In this document: positions 1-11,666 of the stretch, piece by piece
Position numbering within the stretch: the first letter of the stretch is position 1
Layout: every line of letters starts with the position of its first letter
Source of the DNA: Corythucha ciliata
Taxonomy: Eukaryota > Arthropoda > Insecta > Hemiptera > Tingidae
Length of the DNA: 64,000 nt
Direction: 5' to 3'
Assembly: GCA_038030265.1 (NCBI GenBank)
Contig: CM075939.1
Location: 44,745,253 to 44,809,252 of the forward strand
Position numbers and translations under genes: made by a program
Notes under the pieces: model-generated
Databases searched by the model: none
What the model saw: the letters and a program-made list of their open reading frames with translations, nothing else
What the model was told of the DNA's origin: nothing

Positions 1-2540
1 AAGAGAATTTCATGGAGAGGCGGTGAATGATTTGGAATTTTTGCATCAAGAATTGTATTTTTGCACATGTAGGCATAATTGATTCGCAAAATGGTATTTT
101 GTAAAGGGAGGGAGGGGGGGGGGTAAATCTGAACTGCTCAGATTCTTGCTCCCCCAATGCCGGCTGACTTCCGCCGCCACTGGTTAGAGGTTCTTTTGGT
201 TAGAGCACTTTGTTAATTGCGCATTTTAGGTTTGATTATTCTGTGGTTGCAGATTACAGTATTTTTACAGGTTTTTTTAGTTCACGTTTTCCGTGGACAG
301 ATTAATTCGGGGGGGGGGGGGGGAGAGCTTTTCGTTGTTCGAGCTTCATGGGGTGGTAAATCCCATGAAAGTATTTGGTATTCTGGGAGTTCAAGTTTTT
401 GTCGTACAATTTGTTTGTGGTTAGACCTTATTTGTGATAAGTAAGAGTTTTTTTTGTTACAGCATTTTGAGGTAGGTAACAGCTTAATCTTGTCGTTAGT
501 CCAATTATTAATGAATAAATCCTAATCCCTCCATCGTTGTCGTTAGTGGTGTTTAAGCTTTTTGTGGTAAGTGCTTTTAAGGTTAGAGCATATTTTTGTT
601 CAAAGCTTTTTGGCGTTCATGTTTTTGCAGCTCAATTTTTGTATGGTTAAACGTTTATGTGGTCAGATATTTTCATTGTGTTTCATTGTGCAAAGAGCTA
701 TTTGTGGTAAGAGTATTTTGTCGTTAGATCTTTTTGGGGTTGCAGCTTTCTGTGGTTCGAGCTTTCAGGGGTTCAAGGTTATGGTTAGTGCTTATTTCAG
801 TTACCTAATCTTTTGAGGTTAGAGCATCTTGTGGTTAGAATTGCTCGAGACGACATGACCACGAAGATTCCCTCCTCGCATGAAGAAAGTCATCCATCGA
901 CAACTCCTCTCATCATCCTCCTCGGCAATTCCGTCAGAGAAAATTCGGTTAGAATCACTCTGTGGTTGAGCTCTAGCCTACTAGACACTGTCCACAGTTT
1001 TGCGTTATCAGCGTTTAGCCAAACGCTAACGACAAAAATGGCACTAATTCCTGAGCGGGTTAAAGGAAAACCAATCGAATCACTCCCACGCCACTTCAAA
1101 GGCATTGAAAGCGATTCTTGAACTTCTCTAACAAGTTAAATTATTCGAAAGAGCCCACGCTCGCATTTCTCTAGAAAACCGCTACATTTAACCAACAATT
1201 AATAAGAGAAAGGAGAATGTGAATTCTACTTATCTCTCGAAAGAATCAATCCCCCCAGACCGGACGCTTTTGTTCGCGTAGGAGTCGAAATGTCAGTCTT
1301 TTGAAGGGGGGAAAAACCCCCTTAAAAAAAAAACATTTTTTTTCTTATGTTTCTCATAATTACCAGCACTGTACTATATGGCTAACGACCTGAAACGGAA
1401 TAGATTCGTAGCATCGTAGCCTACTGGCCGCCCTAGCCCTAATGTTTTTTAATGAGTTTACCCGTCTCAGGAAGAAATCGATAATTTCAAAAAAATCGCG
1501 ATAAAAAAAAAGTGCACCGGGGACTCCTCACCGTCCTTCACACGAAATTGAGCATCACCTTTCACGCTATTTACCTTGATATAATCAACGTAAACCGTAA
1601 TAAAAACCGAAGAAATAAGACGTGTCACTAGGCAGGAAAGTTTGCCCTAATTCAAAGTGAAAATTCTCTCCCAAGGGCAAAATTGCCAATTAAAAGCGAG
1701 TCCCAAAAAGATAACGAAATAGGTGGAATGTAGGGCGGCCAGTCCTGTAAGGCAAATTATTGTCGGGTGTGTACTACAATGACGTTTTCCACTGGTCGTC
1801 ACGTATTTTAAATTCGTAAAAAACAAACAAACAACAAAAAATTTTGAAAACAACTCACCACTCTGCTCTCCTAAAAACACAAGTTTGAATTTTCTGAGTG
1901 GATTGCCAAAATCACCGGACGAAGACATGATCACAAACGAGTGTCCCACGCTCTTTTCAAGAAATTAATATCACTCGAACGGTATAAACACTCAACGCAA
2001 ACAAAATTCCAAGAGTAGAAAAGTATTTTCAAAATTTCACTCAAAACTATCACATTGAAAGCGAATTTCTGTACATAAATCGACGGTAGTTACAGTAATT
2101 CCAGAGATAAAAACGTAACAAAAAATACTAAAAACCCGGAGCAATTTATTATTGAGCGTAAATGTTCACTAAGAAAGTAAAATTGACAATACTAAACGTA
2201 TAAAAAAAAACGGTAATTAGCTTTTTCTCATTGACTGTTCTGACACATCAAAACTGGGTTGGATATGGCCGAGCAGATTTAGTTCATTCCTCCCACCAGC
2301 GAGCCACGTTGATAATTTCTGACCTCCACCCCTTGTCAAAAGACTTTTTTTGTGTAAATTTATTTGGAATTATTTATTTCGCGGCCTTAAATGAGAGTTA
2401 AACACACGGAAAACACGAATAACGGAGGCTTAAATGAGGGAATTTTCTTTTATCAAGAAAAACTGGAATCAATTATCAATGTGGAGGTTTCGTTGAGGTT
2501 TCCACCACGCTTGTTTGGTTGTGATTGATTTTTGAGAGGC
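1..2540. other. Intergenic repeat-rich DNA upstream of PPAN
   Basis: No gene is supported here. Bases ~185-860 hold a degenerate array of 'TGTGGTTAGAGC' units, the reverse complement of the satellite in PPAN intron 3. A possible short inverted-repeat element lies at 1424-1742: ACTGGCCGCCCTA on the left and its complement on the right, with CCT on both sides. The rest (2000-2540) is AT-rich and shows no recognisable promoter element. The short ORFs in both orientations lack any domain-like pattern. Confidence 0.6.
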
Positions 2541-5500
2541 ATGGCTCGAAAACGAAAGGTAATTTTAATTTTTATTGGCTAAAAGTGTTATTTTTGTACT
2601 GTAAAAATGTCGTTTTACAGGGACGGTGTGTTAAAAGAAACAAACAGGCGGCTGAGGTTGAGCCTGAGCACCTCACCCGAGCTCCGCATTCCTTCGTTTT
2701 GCACCGAGGGGCGGTCGGAAAATACGTTTTCACCCTTATGAAAGACTTTAGAAAAATAATGGAACCTTTTACGGCGTCCAGTTTACGGGTAGAACCCTTT
2801 TTTTGTTAAAAACATCGTTCAAGCGAATTCGTTTTAACTCGTGTTCTTATTTTTCAGCCTAGGAAGAATAACTCTATCAAAGATTTCGTCGCCATCTCAG
2901 GCCTCCTCCATGTATCCCATATGGTTGTCTTCACCCTGTCACCGATGGCTCCGTACCTTAAAATTGGACGTCTACCAAGGGGACCGACGCTCACCTTTAA
3001 AATTCACAATTACATTCTCGCCCGGGACGTTCTGTCGTCGCTCAAACGACAGTTGGGTCATCCGAAACTGTTTGAAAACTCGCCGCTGGTTGTTTTGAAC
3101 GGATTTTCCGTGTCGACGCCGTTGGACGGTAGTGACGAGACGGAAGAGAGCAAGATCAACAAGTTGCTGGTGTCGACCTTCCAGGGCATGTTCCCTACCA
3201 TCAATGTTGCTAAGGTAACGAAACACAGAACCATTTTGGGGTTGGGAGGGGTCACAATTTGTCTTGAGCTGGCTTTTAGCTACTATTTCGCGGATTTTCA
3301 GCCAGAAACCTTGGAAATTTATCTCAAATTTGTAACTGAACTTGCAAACTTGCAAGTATGTAGCTCTAAATGTGTCAATTACACTGGCAATCGCCTGGCT
3401 ATGGGCGCAGCCCGGGCTGATGTGCCAAAGGTCCTGGCAATTGCAATTTCCCAAAAATAATGACATGGAACTGGGAATATTACGAATATTCATCGAAATT
3501 TTGCAGGAATGTTGCAATTTTGTGGTTATTCGTCCGACTTTAGGTGCTCTGTCGACTAGACCCTGGTTCCGCACACTCACTAAAGGGAAGCACCCAAAAC
3601 TTACAACTTATTGAAATTAAAAACCTGAATCTAACCGTTCTTCCGCCAATATTTAGACCCAAAACCTGAAATTTCACGAAATAATGACCAGAAACAAGCA
3701 ATTTCGTGAATTTTTATATCTCAAACTTGCACTTTTGCCTATTTTCAGCTCAGACTAATGAAATTTGTTGGCAATGTTTGCAAAGCTCGGGGCTGGTTTG
3801 CCCTGAGTCCACGCTCATTTAAACAAACAACAACATAACATTTTAATTTCGCGAAAATGAACACCAAGAAGTTACAATTTCGCGGGGAAAAGAAGTAAAA
3901 CGACCAGAAACTCGACATTTTTCTAGTTTTCATCCAGGGAACAACCAATTTCGCGGATGTTTAGCTCCAACATGTTGTAATTTTTTACCTGTCTGTCAGT
4001 ACTTTAGCGCTGACGAGGCCGATGAAAAAAAAACAAAACAAAAAAACAGAAAATTGCAATTTCGTACAAATTAAGACGAGGAACTAAGTGAATGTCCAGA
4101 CCCAAAATTTGCTGATTTTGAGCTCCGAGTATGTAATTTCGCGGTTATTCATCATGCATTGAGGGCTATTGGGATAGATTGGACTGGGCTCCAAGCCCAC
4201 TGCAAAATAAAAAAAAAATAAAAATAAGTGCCCCGGAATTTGCCATTTCGCGAAAGTAAAAACCAGAAACCAGTCTTATTTCGCTGATATTTTGACCCGA
4301 AAGTTGAAATTTAGCAGGTTTTAATTTCTGTATGGAGCAATTTCGTGGTGAGTTGGCTCCAGTGTTGTAATTCAGCGGCTATTTGACTTATCACGTCGGA
4401 TACAGCACAAAGTGCTCCAACCACAAAATGCTCTAACCACAAAATGTTCCAACCAGAAAATGCTCCAACCACAACTTCTCTCACCACAAAATGCTTGTTC
4501 GTCGTCCTGGTTTTGTGAAGTTGGCCCGACACGTGCGGTTATAAGACCCTGTTCTATAATCCACAAAATGCTCCAACCACAAAATGCTCTAACAACAAAA
4601 TGCTCTAGCCACAAAATGTTCCAACCACAAAATGCTCTAACCACAAAATTATATAATCCACAAAATGCTCCAGCCACTAAATGCTCTAACCACAAAATTC
4701 TATAATCCAAAAAATGCTCCAACCACAAAATGCTCTAACCACAAAATTCTATAATCCACAAAATGCTCCAACCACAAAATTCTATAATCCAAAAAATGCT
4801 CCAACCACAAAATGCTCTAACCACAAAATTCTATAATCCACAAAATGCTCCAACCACAAAATGCTCTAGCCACAAAATATTCCAACCACAAAATGCTCTA
4901 ACCACAAAATTGTATAATCCACAAAATGCTCCAACCACAAAATGCTCCAACCGCAAAATTCTATAATCCAAAAAATGCTCCAACCACAAAATGCTTGGTC
5001 GTCGTCCTGGTTTTGTGAAGTTGGCCCGACACGTGCGGTTATAATACCCCGTTCTATAATCCACAAAATGCTCCAACCACAAATTATCTAACCGCAAAAT
5101 TCTGTAATCCAAAAAATGCTCCAACCACAAACTCTAACCACAAAATGCAAATTATATAATCCACAAAATGCTCCAGCCACAAAATGCTCTAACCACAAAA
5201 TTCTATAATCCAAAAAATGCTCCAGCCACAAAATGCTCTAACCACAAAATGCTCTAACCACAAAATTCTATAATCCACAAAATGCTCCAACCACAAAATG
5301 CTCCAACCACAAAATGCTCTAGCCACAAAATATTCCAACCACAAAATGCTCTAACCACAAAATTATATAATCCACAAAATGCTCCAGCCACTAAATGCTC
5401 TAACCACAAAATTCTATAATCCAAAAAATGCTCCAACCACAAAATGCTTTAACCACAAAATTCTATAATCCACAAAATGCTCCAACCACAAAATTCTATA

Positions 5501-8500
5501 ATCCCAAAAATGCTCCAACCACAAAATGCTCTAACCACAAAATTCTATAATCCACAAAATGCTCCAACCACAAAATGCTCTAGCCACAAAATATTCCAAC
5601 CACAAAATGCTCTAACCACAAAATTCTATAATCCAGCTCCAACCACAAAATGCTTGGTCGTCGTCCTGGTTTTGTGAAGTTGGCCCGACACGTGCGGTTA
5701 TAATACCCCGTTCTATAATCCACAAAATGCTCCAACCACAAATTATCTAACCGCAAAATTCTGTAATCCAAAAAATGCTCCAACCACAAAATGCTCTAAC
5801 CACAAAATGCTCTAACCACAAAATGCAAATTATATAATCCACAAAATGCTCCAGCCACTAAATGCTCTAACCACAAAATTCTATAATCCAAAAATGCTCC
5901 AGCCACAAAATGCTCTAACCACAAAATGCTCTAACCACAAAATTCTATAATCCACAAAATGCTCCAACCACAAAATGCTCCTACCACAAAATGCTCTAGC
6001 CACAAAATATTCCAACCACAAAATGCTCTAACCACAAAATTATATAATCCACAAAATGCTCCAGCCACTAAATGCTCTAGCCACAAAATGTTTCAACCAC
6101 AAAATGCTCTAACCACAAAATTATGTAATCCACAAAATGCTCCAGCCACTAAATGCTCTAACCACAAAATTCTATAATCCAAAAAATGCTCCAACCACAA
6201 AATGCTCTAACCACAAAATGCAAATTATATAATCCACAAAATGCTCCAGCCACTAAATGCTCTAACCACAAAATTCTATAATCCAAAAAATGCTCCAGCC
6301 GCAAAATGCTCTAACCACAAAATTCTATGATCCACAAAATGGTCCAACCACTAAATGCTCTAACCACAAAATTCTATAATCCAAAAAATGCTCCAACCAC
6401 AAAATGCTCTAACCACAAAATGCAAATTATATAATCCACAAAATGCTCCAGCCACTAAATGCTCTAACCGCAAAATTCTATAATCCAAAAAATGCTCCAA
6501 CCACAAAATGCTTGGTCGTCGTCCTGGTTTTGTGAAGTTGGCCCGACACGTGCCCAAAACACACGTCCACAAAATGCTCCAACCACAAAATGCTCTAACC
6601 GCAAAATTCTATAATCCAAAAAATGCTCCAACCACGAAATGTTCCAACCACAAAATGCTCCAACCACAAAATGCTCTAGCCACAAAATGTTCCAACCACA
6701 AAATGTTCCAACCACATAATGCTCCAACCACAAAATGCTTGTTCTTCGTCCGGGTTGTGTGAAGTTGGCCCGACACGTACGGTTTTAAGACCCTGTTCAC
6801 ATGCTCTGAGCTGTGCGTCTGTGGAGTCCGTGTAACCAGTCAAAATGCTTTATTTTTCGAGGAAATAAATTTGTTTAATTCCATAGCGCCACGGTCCGCA
6901 AACATAAAGCTAGTGTACGGGCGTAAAAAAAAGCGTATGAAAGGTGAAAGAGAAAGTAATCGATCGATCAAACGAATAGGACGATTTTCATTAATTATTC
7001 TCACTTGATGTATCAGGGCAGGTTCACGCGCATCTTCATTCCAAAAATAATATTATTATTTATTGCAGAATCCGGGACTAATTGCATCCCGCGCTGACCT
7101 TGCCCGGAACGCGGGAAAATATTAGTCAAACCGGGACAGTTCCGGGTACCTTAGGATGGTTGGCAACCCTACCGAGAATTGCCAAAAGTTCAATGCTTTT
7201 CTTCGTGGGCTTGGGCTCATTTTTGGCGATTAATCAGTCGAATATTCGACTAATTTCTTTTGACTTATTATTTCTCAATGATAAGTCTTTTTTTTTTTTT
7301 TTTGTGCAAAATTGCAGAAAAAGCATGTCGCGGGTCAATCCGACGGTCTCAATGTAACGACTTCTCTAGGGATAAACTGATTTTATGCCATAAAATGTCC
7401 ATTTTCGTCTCCGAATCTTTTAAATGTTTGATAGTAGATTGCCACTCGATGCCGAGGCCAACAATTGGGCCCTTACCTCATACCATAACCGGAGCTCCGA
7501 GCCTGTTCGATTTTGTTGGCTAAAGAGCGATTAATAGAGCTCCAAATTGTTAATTTAGGCAAAGTTTCAATTGTTAGGGCAACATTTTCTCTGTAATTGC
7601 CGGACAGGAAGTTTCTCGGGACATAATTATTTCACCTCCTCTGGAGGATGGAAGAGACTGTTCGTTTTACAGCCGAAGATTTGAAAATTTCCAGCTTATT
7701 TGTAAATTTCCAGCTTGAATTGTAGTCAGGATGGTGAGAATAGTCGATTTTTGAGGTTGGAAAAACAATTTAAGGGGAAAATTTCTTCCATTTTGACGTA
7801 CGATCATATTTTTGGGGCGCATTCCGAAGTATAGGAGGTGTTGAAGGGGGCTGAAACCCGTTTTTTGACCTAAATAACCATTTATAGGCAAGACATTTGG
7901 ATTTAGTGTCAAAATTGAGAGATTCCGTAGTGGATTGGACGCCCTCTGTTTCATCATTTTCCTCCAATTTTCGGTTCTAATCCTGTTTTTAAGGTTTAAA
8001 GGGTTCCAGTGCCGTTATTATTTATTTATTTTCAGGTAAATCTTAATGACATCAGGCGATGCCTTCTCTTTAATTACGACAGTGAAACGAAACTGATTGA
8101 AATGCGACACTACGGCATTACCGTAAAGCCCGTCGGCATTTCAAAGGGCGTAAAAAAATTAATCGGCAAGAAAATCCCTAATTTAGCCAAATTTGACGAC
8201 GTTGCCAGTTATATAAAAAAGTAATCATTTTAACCCCCCCTCCTCCTCCTGTCGTTTAAGTCGTGTGGCGTTTAATTATTTATTGTTCTTTTTCTCTCTC
8301 CTTACAAAGGGCTGACGCGTTGAGTGACAGTGAAGCTGAGGATGACCCACAGAGTCACGTCACACTGCCTCAAACGATGGGCTTTAAGGGAAACGCCCCT
8401 GGGAATAAGTCTGCGATTCGTCTTACCGAACTGGGTCCGAGAATGACGCTTCAATTGATTAAAATCGAGGCTGAACTGATGGATGGTGAGGTTCTCTACC

Positions 8501-9257
8501 ATGAATTTGTCCATAAAACCGAGGAGGAAAAGGAGGCTATTAGAAAGCGCCGCGACGATAAAAGGTAAAGTGATAATTTTGGGGGTTTTTCAGTTGAAGT
8601 TGTTGATTGATTTCGCGTTTTAGGAAGCTTAAAATGAAACGAAAGCTACAGCAAATGGAAAATGTTAAGAAAAAAGAAGCGCTGAAAGAAGAAATGAAGC
8701 GTAAATCTTTGGAAGGAATGAAAAAGCATAAGGGGTCGGAGAATGAAATTCTGATGAAGAAAGCCGCCCAAGAAGGAGCCTCACAATTTGAAGACGACGA
8801 CGCCCAGTGGTTCCGCGAAGAAGTCGGCGAGGATCCCGAGCCGGAGATGTTTGAAAATGGTGGATTGAAACGTAAACGCGGGGAGGAGGCCAATTTCAAG
8901 CCGTACAAAAAGTTGAAAACAGGCGGCGGACGGAGTGGTGGCCGTGGCGGCGGCGGTGGTGGTGCTCGCAGTTCAGCAGGTGGCGGTCGGGGTGGTGGTG
9001 GTGCTCGCGGTTCAGCGGCAGGGGGAATGAAACGATTGTCGTCGTCGTCGGGTGACGATCGTCATGAGCGTTTGAAACGTGGACGTGGTCAGTTTGGTCT
9101 GAAAGCTCGAATGGGTGGGAAGGGTGGGCAGGCCATGAAGGGTGGGATGAAAAGGAGGGCTGGCGGAGGTGGCGATAATCGACGGCAAGGGAAACCGACG
9201 CACGGTGGGAAGAGGAAAAATTTGGGCACTCGTGTTGCTCAAGGAAGGCGCCATTGA
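2541..9257 (+). CDS. PPAN: Peter Pan / SSF1-type Brix-domain ribosome biogenesis protein (6 exons)
   Basis: Exons are 2541-2558, 2621-2788, 2858-3214, 8036-8220, 8310-8564 and 8624-9257; all junctions are GT-AG with matching phase and give 538 residues. The first exon encodes only MARKRK. The protein then shows the SSF/Peter Pan Brix domain: PHSFVLHRGAVGKYV, MEPFTASSLRPRKNNSIKDF, GPTLTFKIHNY, FPTINVAKVNLNDIRRCLLF, RHYGITVKPVG, then LSDSEAEDD and LTELGPRMTLQLIKIE, in the same order as in animal PPAN. The C-terminus is lysine-rich followed by a Gly/Arg-rich RGG-like tract and a basic tail, as expected for a nucleolar RNA-binding protein. Family knowledge: these proteins act in the nucleolus in 27S pre-rRNA processing and 60S subunit assembly. 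Introns 1, 2, 4 and 5 are 59-89 bp, but intron 3 is 4.8 kb and is filled with satellite. No canonical AATAAA lies just after the stop; AATTAAA is near 9292. Confidence 0.96.
3215..8035 (+). other. PPAN intron 3, expanded by tandem repeats
   Basis: The intron is bounded by AAG|GTAACG and TTTTCAG|GTAAAT. Bases 3280-4370 carry degenerate family F units (AATTTCGCGG followed by a T-rich tail and CTCCAA-like text). Bases 4405-6800 are the homogeneous satellite annotated separately. Bases 6800-8035 look mostly single copy and contain no convincing exon. All other introns of this gene are under 90 bp, so the expansion is confined to this one. Confidence 0.85.
4405..6800. repeat. Satellite array, 16/21 bp units with ~65 bp spacer
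   Basis: Units of the type AACCACAAAATGCTCT (16 bp) and AACCACAAAATTCTATAATCC (21 bp) alternate for about 2.3 kb. The last base of the 16 bp unit and the C/T before AACC vary. Five copies of a longer spacer beginning CTTG(G/T)TCGTCGTCCTGG and running through GAAGTTGGCCCGACACGTG interrupt the array at about 4493, 4993, 5652, 6509 and 6737. The first and last spacers share a GACCCTGTTC ending that the inner ones lack. Long open frames on both strands (periodic WLEHFVV or NALTTK peptides) are by-products of the repeat and are not genes. Confidence 0.93.
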
Positions 9258-10384
9258 GTCTTTGTAAATATAATTTTAAGAATTAATATTCAATTAAACG
9301 TGAAAACTGGTTGAAAAATATACAATTTTATTCAAGTTTCATTGGTTCCCTACATAATTTGTCCGTATACCCAAAACATTTCGCGTTCTCGAAGCAAAGG
9401 AGCGCCCAAAATATTGCAATTTGACTCTAAAATTGTCTCCTTGGAGGTAGTCAAACCATTGTGAAAGCCTCCTGTGGTGTCGTCTCAGGCTCAGCAGTCT
9501 TCCTGCCGAGTGCGTACCTACGTAAGATGACCTATACGTATGCGTCAGTACTAACGTAGTGAATGGTGGAGTCTAGAAGGTTGCTTACTTATAGAAGCAC
9601 GTCGCAGTACCCTGAACAACGACCTCAGGTAGCGTGATCTTTAAAAGGAGCGATATCGCTATGTAGGGTTTTGAAATAGCCAAACCAGTGAATTTTGGTT
9701 TTCTACTGAGCCCAACCGATTTTTTGGTTGAGTGGGCTGTTTGATTGGGAAGAAGAGAGTGGAAATTGATGGGGGAACACGAAAATAAGAAAATGGCATC
9801 GTTTTAATTAATAAAAAGTAAGAATTTAAATTATTATTGTTCTTGGTTTCATAACAGTTTACTTTGGAAGATAGGCAACTGTATGCACAATTGATTAGCC
9901 ATGAAGGTGAGTACCCCTTCATACCGAGATCAAAATCAGCAAATAACGCTAAAAAGGGAAATCACACCGTTTCAGTGTAATCAAGATCATTGTCTTCTTT
10001 TACAAAGTGCTGGAATGACAATTGCAGTCCCTCAAAAAAGGCCAAAACGCTTTTTTGTGACGTTCCTTGGGCTTTCCTCCCCGTGGCAGTCGTTTTAATA
10101 TAGGAGTGTGAAAACGGTAAATATCAGAGAGTCCACCCAACTTCATAAATAAATATAATAAGTAATAAATCCACTTCTCGCATCTCAATTAAGCCTGCTT
10201 CGACATTTTAAGCCCATTGCCAGGCCACCCCACAGTACCACAGTTTCACGGATAGTGCCCCCCCCCCCAATGACACTTTATTGAAATTCAAACCAGCACA
10301 TTTTAAGGATAATTTCAGCTCGTTACGCAAAGTGTTTTAAACGCGTAAAAATTGAATAGATCAGTTTTAATTCAAGGAATAGTT
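9258..10384. other. Intergenic, no gene seen
   Basis: Single-copy-looking sequence downstream of PPAN, containing the presumed PPAN 3' end. A locally GC-richer stretch at 9470-9650 (with several ACGTA-type palindromic words) resembles no RNA gene I know. A C-homopolymer lies at 10259-10268. No ORF here looks coding. Confidence 0.5.
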
Positions 10385-11205
10385 TTGTGTTTCACAATTC
10401 TGCCACTATGTCTCCCTGAAAGCATCACCTGCCAGGTTTCATGATTAGGGAAAATAATGTGCAATTAAAATAAATTTAAATACTGAAGAAAGGGGCGCCT
10501 GATTGACAATATTTTGCCAGAACCTCATGAAACAAATAAAATGCTAACTTTTTGTTCATTTTTGCCGCCCAACTCGTCTTAGTTTTAATATAAATCCAGG
10601 AAACTGCACTTTATTAGCGAAGTAGCGACGCTTTTATTAAGTTGTGGCCGGTTTAATTCAAGACCAGAAAGGTGGAATTTGGTGATTAATCAAATTTGAG
10701 ACACTGAGTTAACTTTTTGTACAAAATTCGGGGGAATTCAGACGTCATGAAACATAAGACTTCGGCTCATTAAAACCGATCACCAAAAGCCCTCCTCCGG
10801 AGGTATATTTGCATGCAACAAATTCTCTATTCGGAGACGTTTTATTTCTCTCAATTTGATACAAAAAGTTAAGTCAGTGTCTCAAATTTAAGAAATCAAG
10901 TCATTCCACATTCCTGGACTCGAGTTAGGCCGTGCTCGATATAAATAAGCCTCGGCCCTTTCATGAGAGCCAGTTTCCTGAATTTTACAAACACTAGGTC
11001 GAATTAGCCAGCGAAAATGAACAAAAAGTTGTATTTTTATTTATTTCATAGCGTTTTGGCAAAATATTTCGAATTATTTGATCCTTTCTTCAGTAGTTAA
11101 TTTATTTCATATTTCGCTCTATTTTTCCTTCAGAGGCCTGGCAGGTGCTGCTTTCAGTTACACATATAGTGAAAGATTCATGAAACTCCGCCGTGGATAA
11201 ACTCT
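10385..11205. repeat. Imperfect foldback palindrome of ~820 bp
   Basis: The two halves are imperfect reverse complements centred near 10795, where CCTCCGGAGG forms the dyad. Matching blocks include TGAAAGCATCACCTGCCAGG (~10420) with CCTGGCAGGTGCTGCTTTCA (~11145), TACTGAAGAAAGG with CCTTTCTTCAGTA, AACTTTTTGTTCATTTT with AAAATGAACAAAAAGTT, and a block around GAGACACTGAGTTAACTTTT with its complement near 10870. It could be a foldback/MITE-like transposon or a locus making a long hairpin RNA. No coding frame spans it. Confidence 0.85.
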
Positions 11206-11299
11206 CAGCAATTTGCAACGGCCCATTTAATAAGTACGTTTTTATGGCATTTTTCGAGCGTGCCGTGCCCCCTGCATTATTGCCGTCGACTTACCTAAC

Positions 11300-11658
11300 A
11301 CCCTGAATACTCGCGTCCCAAATTGGCAAAATTGACGATTGGCGCAATGAAAATAGCTAAACCGACTATTTTTGCCCTAATGAAAATAGCCAAACTGACT
11401 GGCCCTGAAAATTCACTAAAGTTTATGATTCCCGTGATTGAAATGGCTAATTGGACCGCATAAGCATGCCAAAAATGACCAAAATGACAATTCGCGCCTA
11501 GGCTTGACGAACTATTTGCGCCTTAAAAACGGTTAAACTGACTATTCGTGCCCAAGAAAAGCCTAATAAGATTGTTCCTGTCCTGTGAATTGCAAAATCG
11601 ACCCCCCCCCCTCGCACCCAGCATGGCCAAAACTAACCATTCGAACTTTGAATTGACC
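11300..11658. repeat. Degenerate minisatellite family C (left of hAT element)
   Basis: Units of ~30 bp built on 'GCCAAACTGACTATTCGCGCC' variants. The same family resumes at ~13666 immediately after the hAT-type element, so that element interrupted this array. Confidence 0.7.
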
Positions 11659-11666
11659 ATTCTTGC

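Noticed and set aside
1424..1742. Possible MITE with ACTGGCCGCCCTA ends and CCT flanks
   Set aside because: The ends are only 13 bp, the interior does not pair further, and a CCT duplication is not diagnostic; it is mentioned only within the intergenic entry.
4372..6762. Long open frames on both strands at 4.4-6.8 kb
   Set aside because: They are periodic translations of the satellite (WLEHFVV, NALTTK) with no independent coding signal.
4405..6800. CRISPR array
   Set aside because: Regular short units, but there are no unique spacers and the window is clearly eukaryotic; it is a satellite.
7300..7520. rRNA-like text (TCCGACGGTCTCAATGTAACG)
   Set aside because: It does not continue into any conserved rRNA helix I recognise and is too short to support a call.
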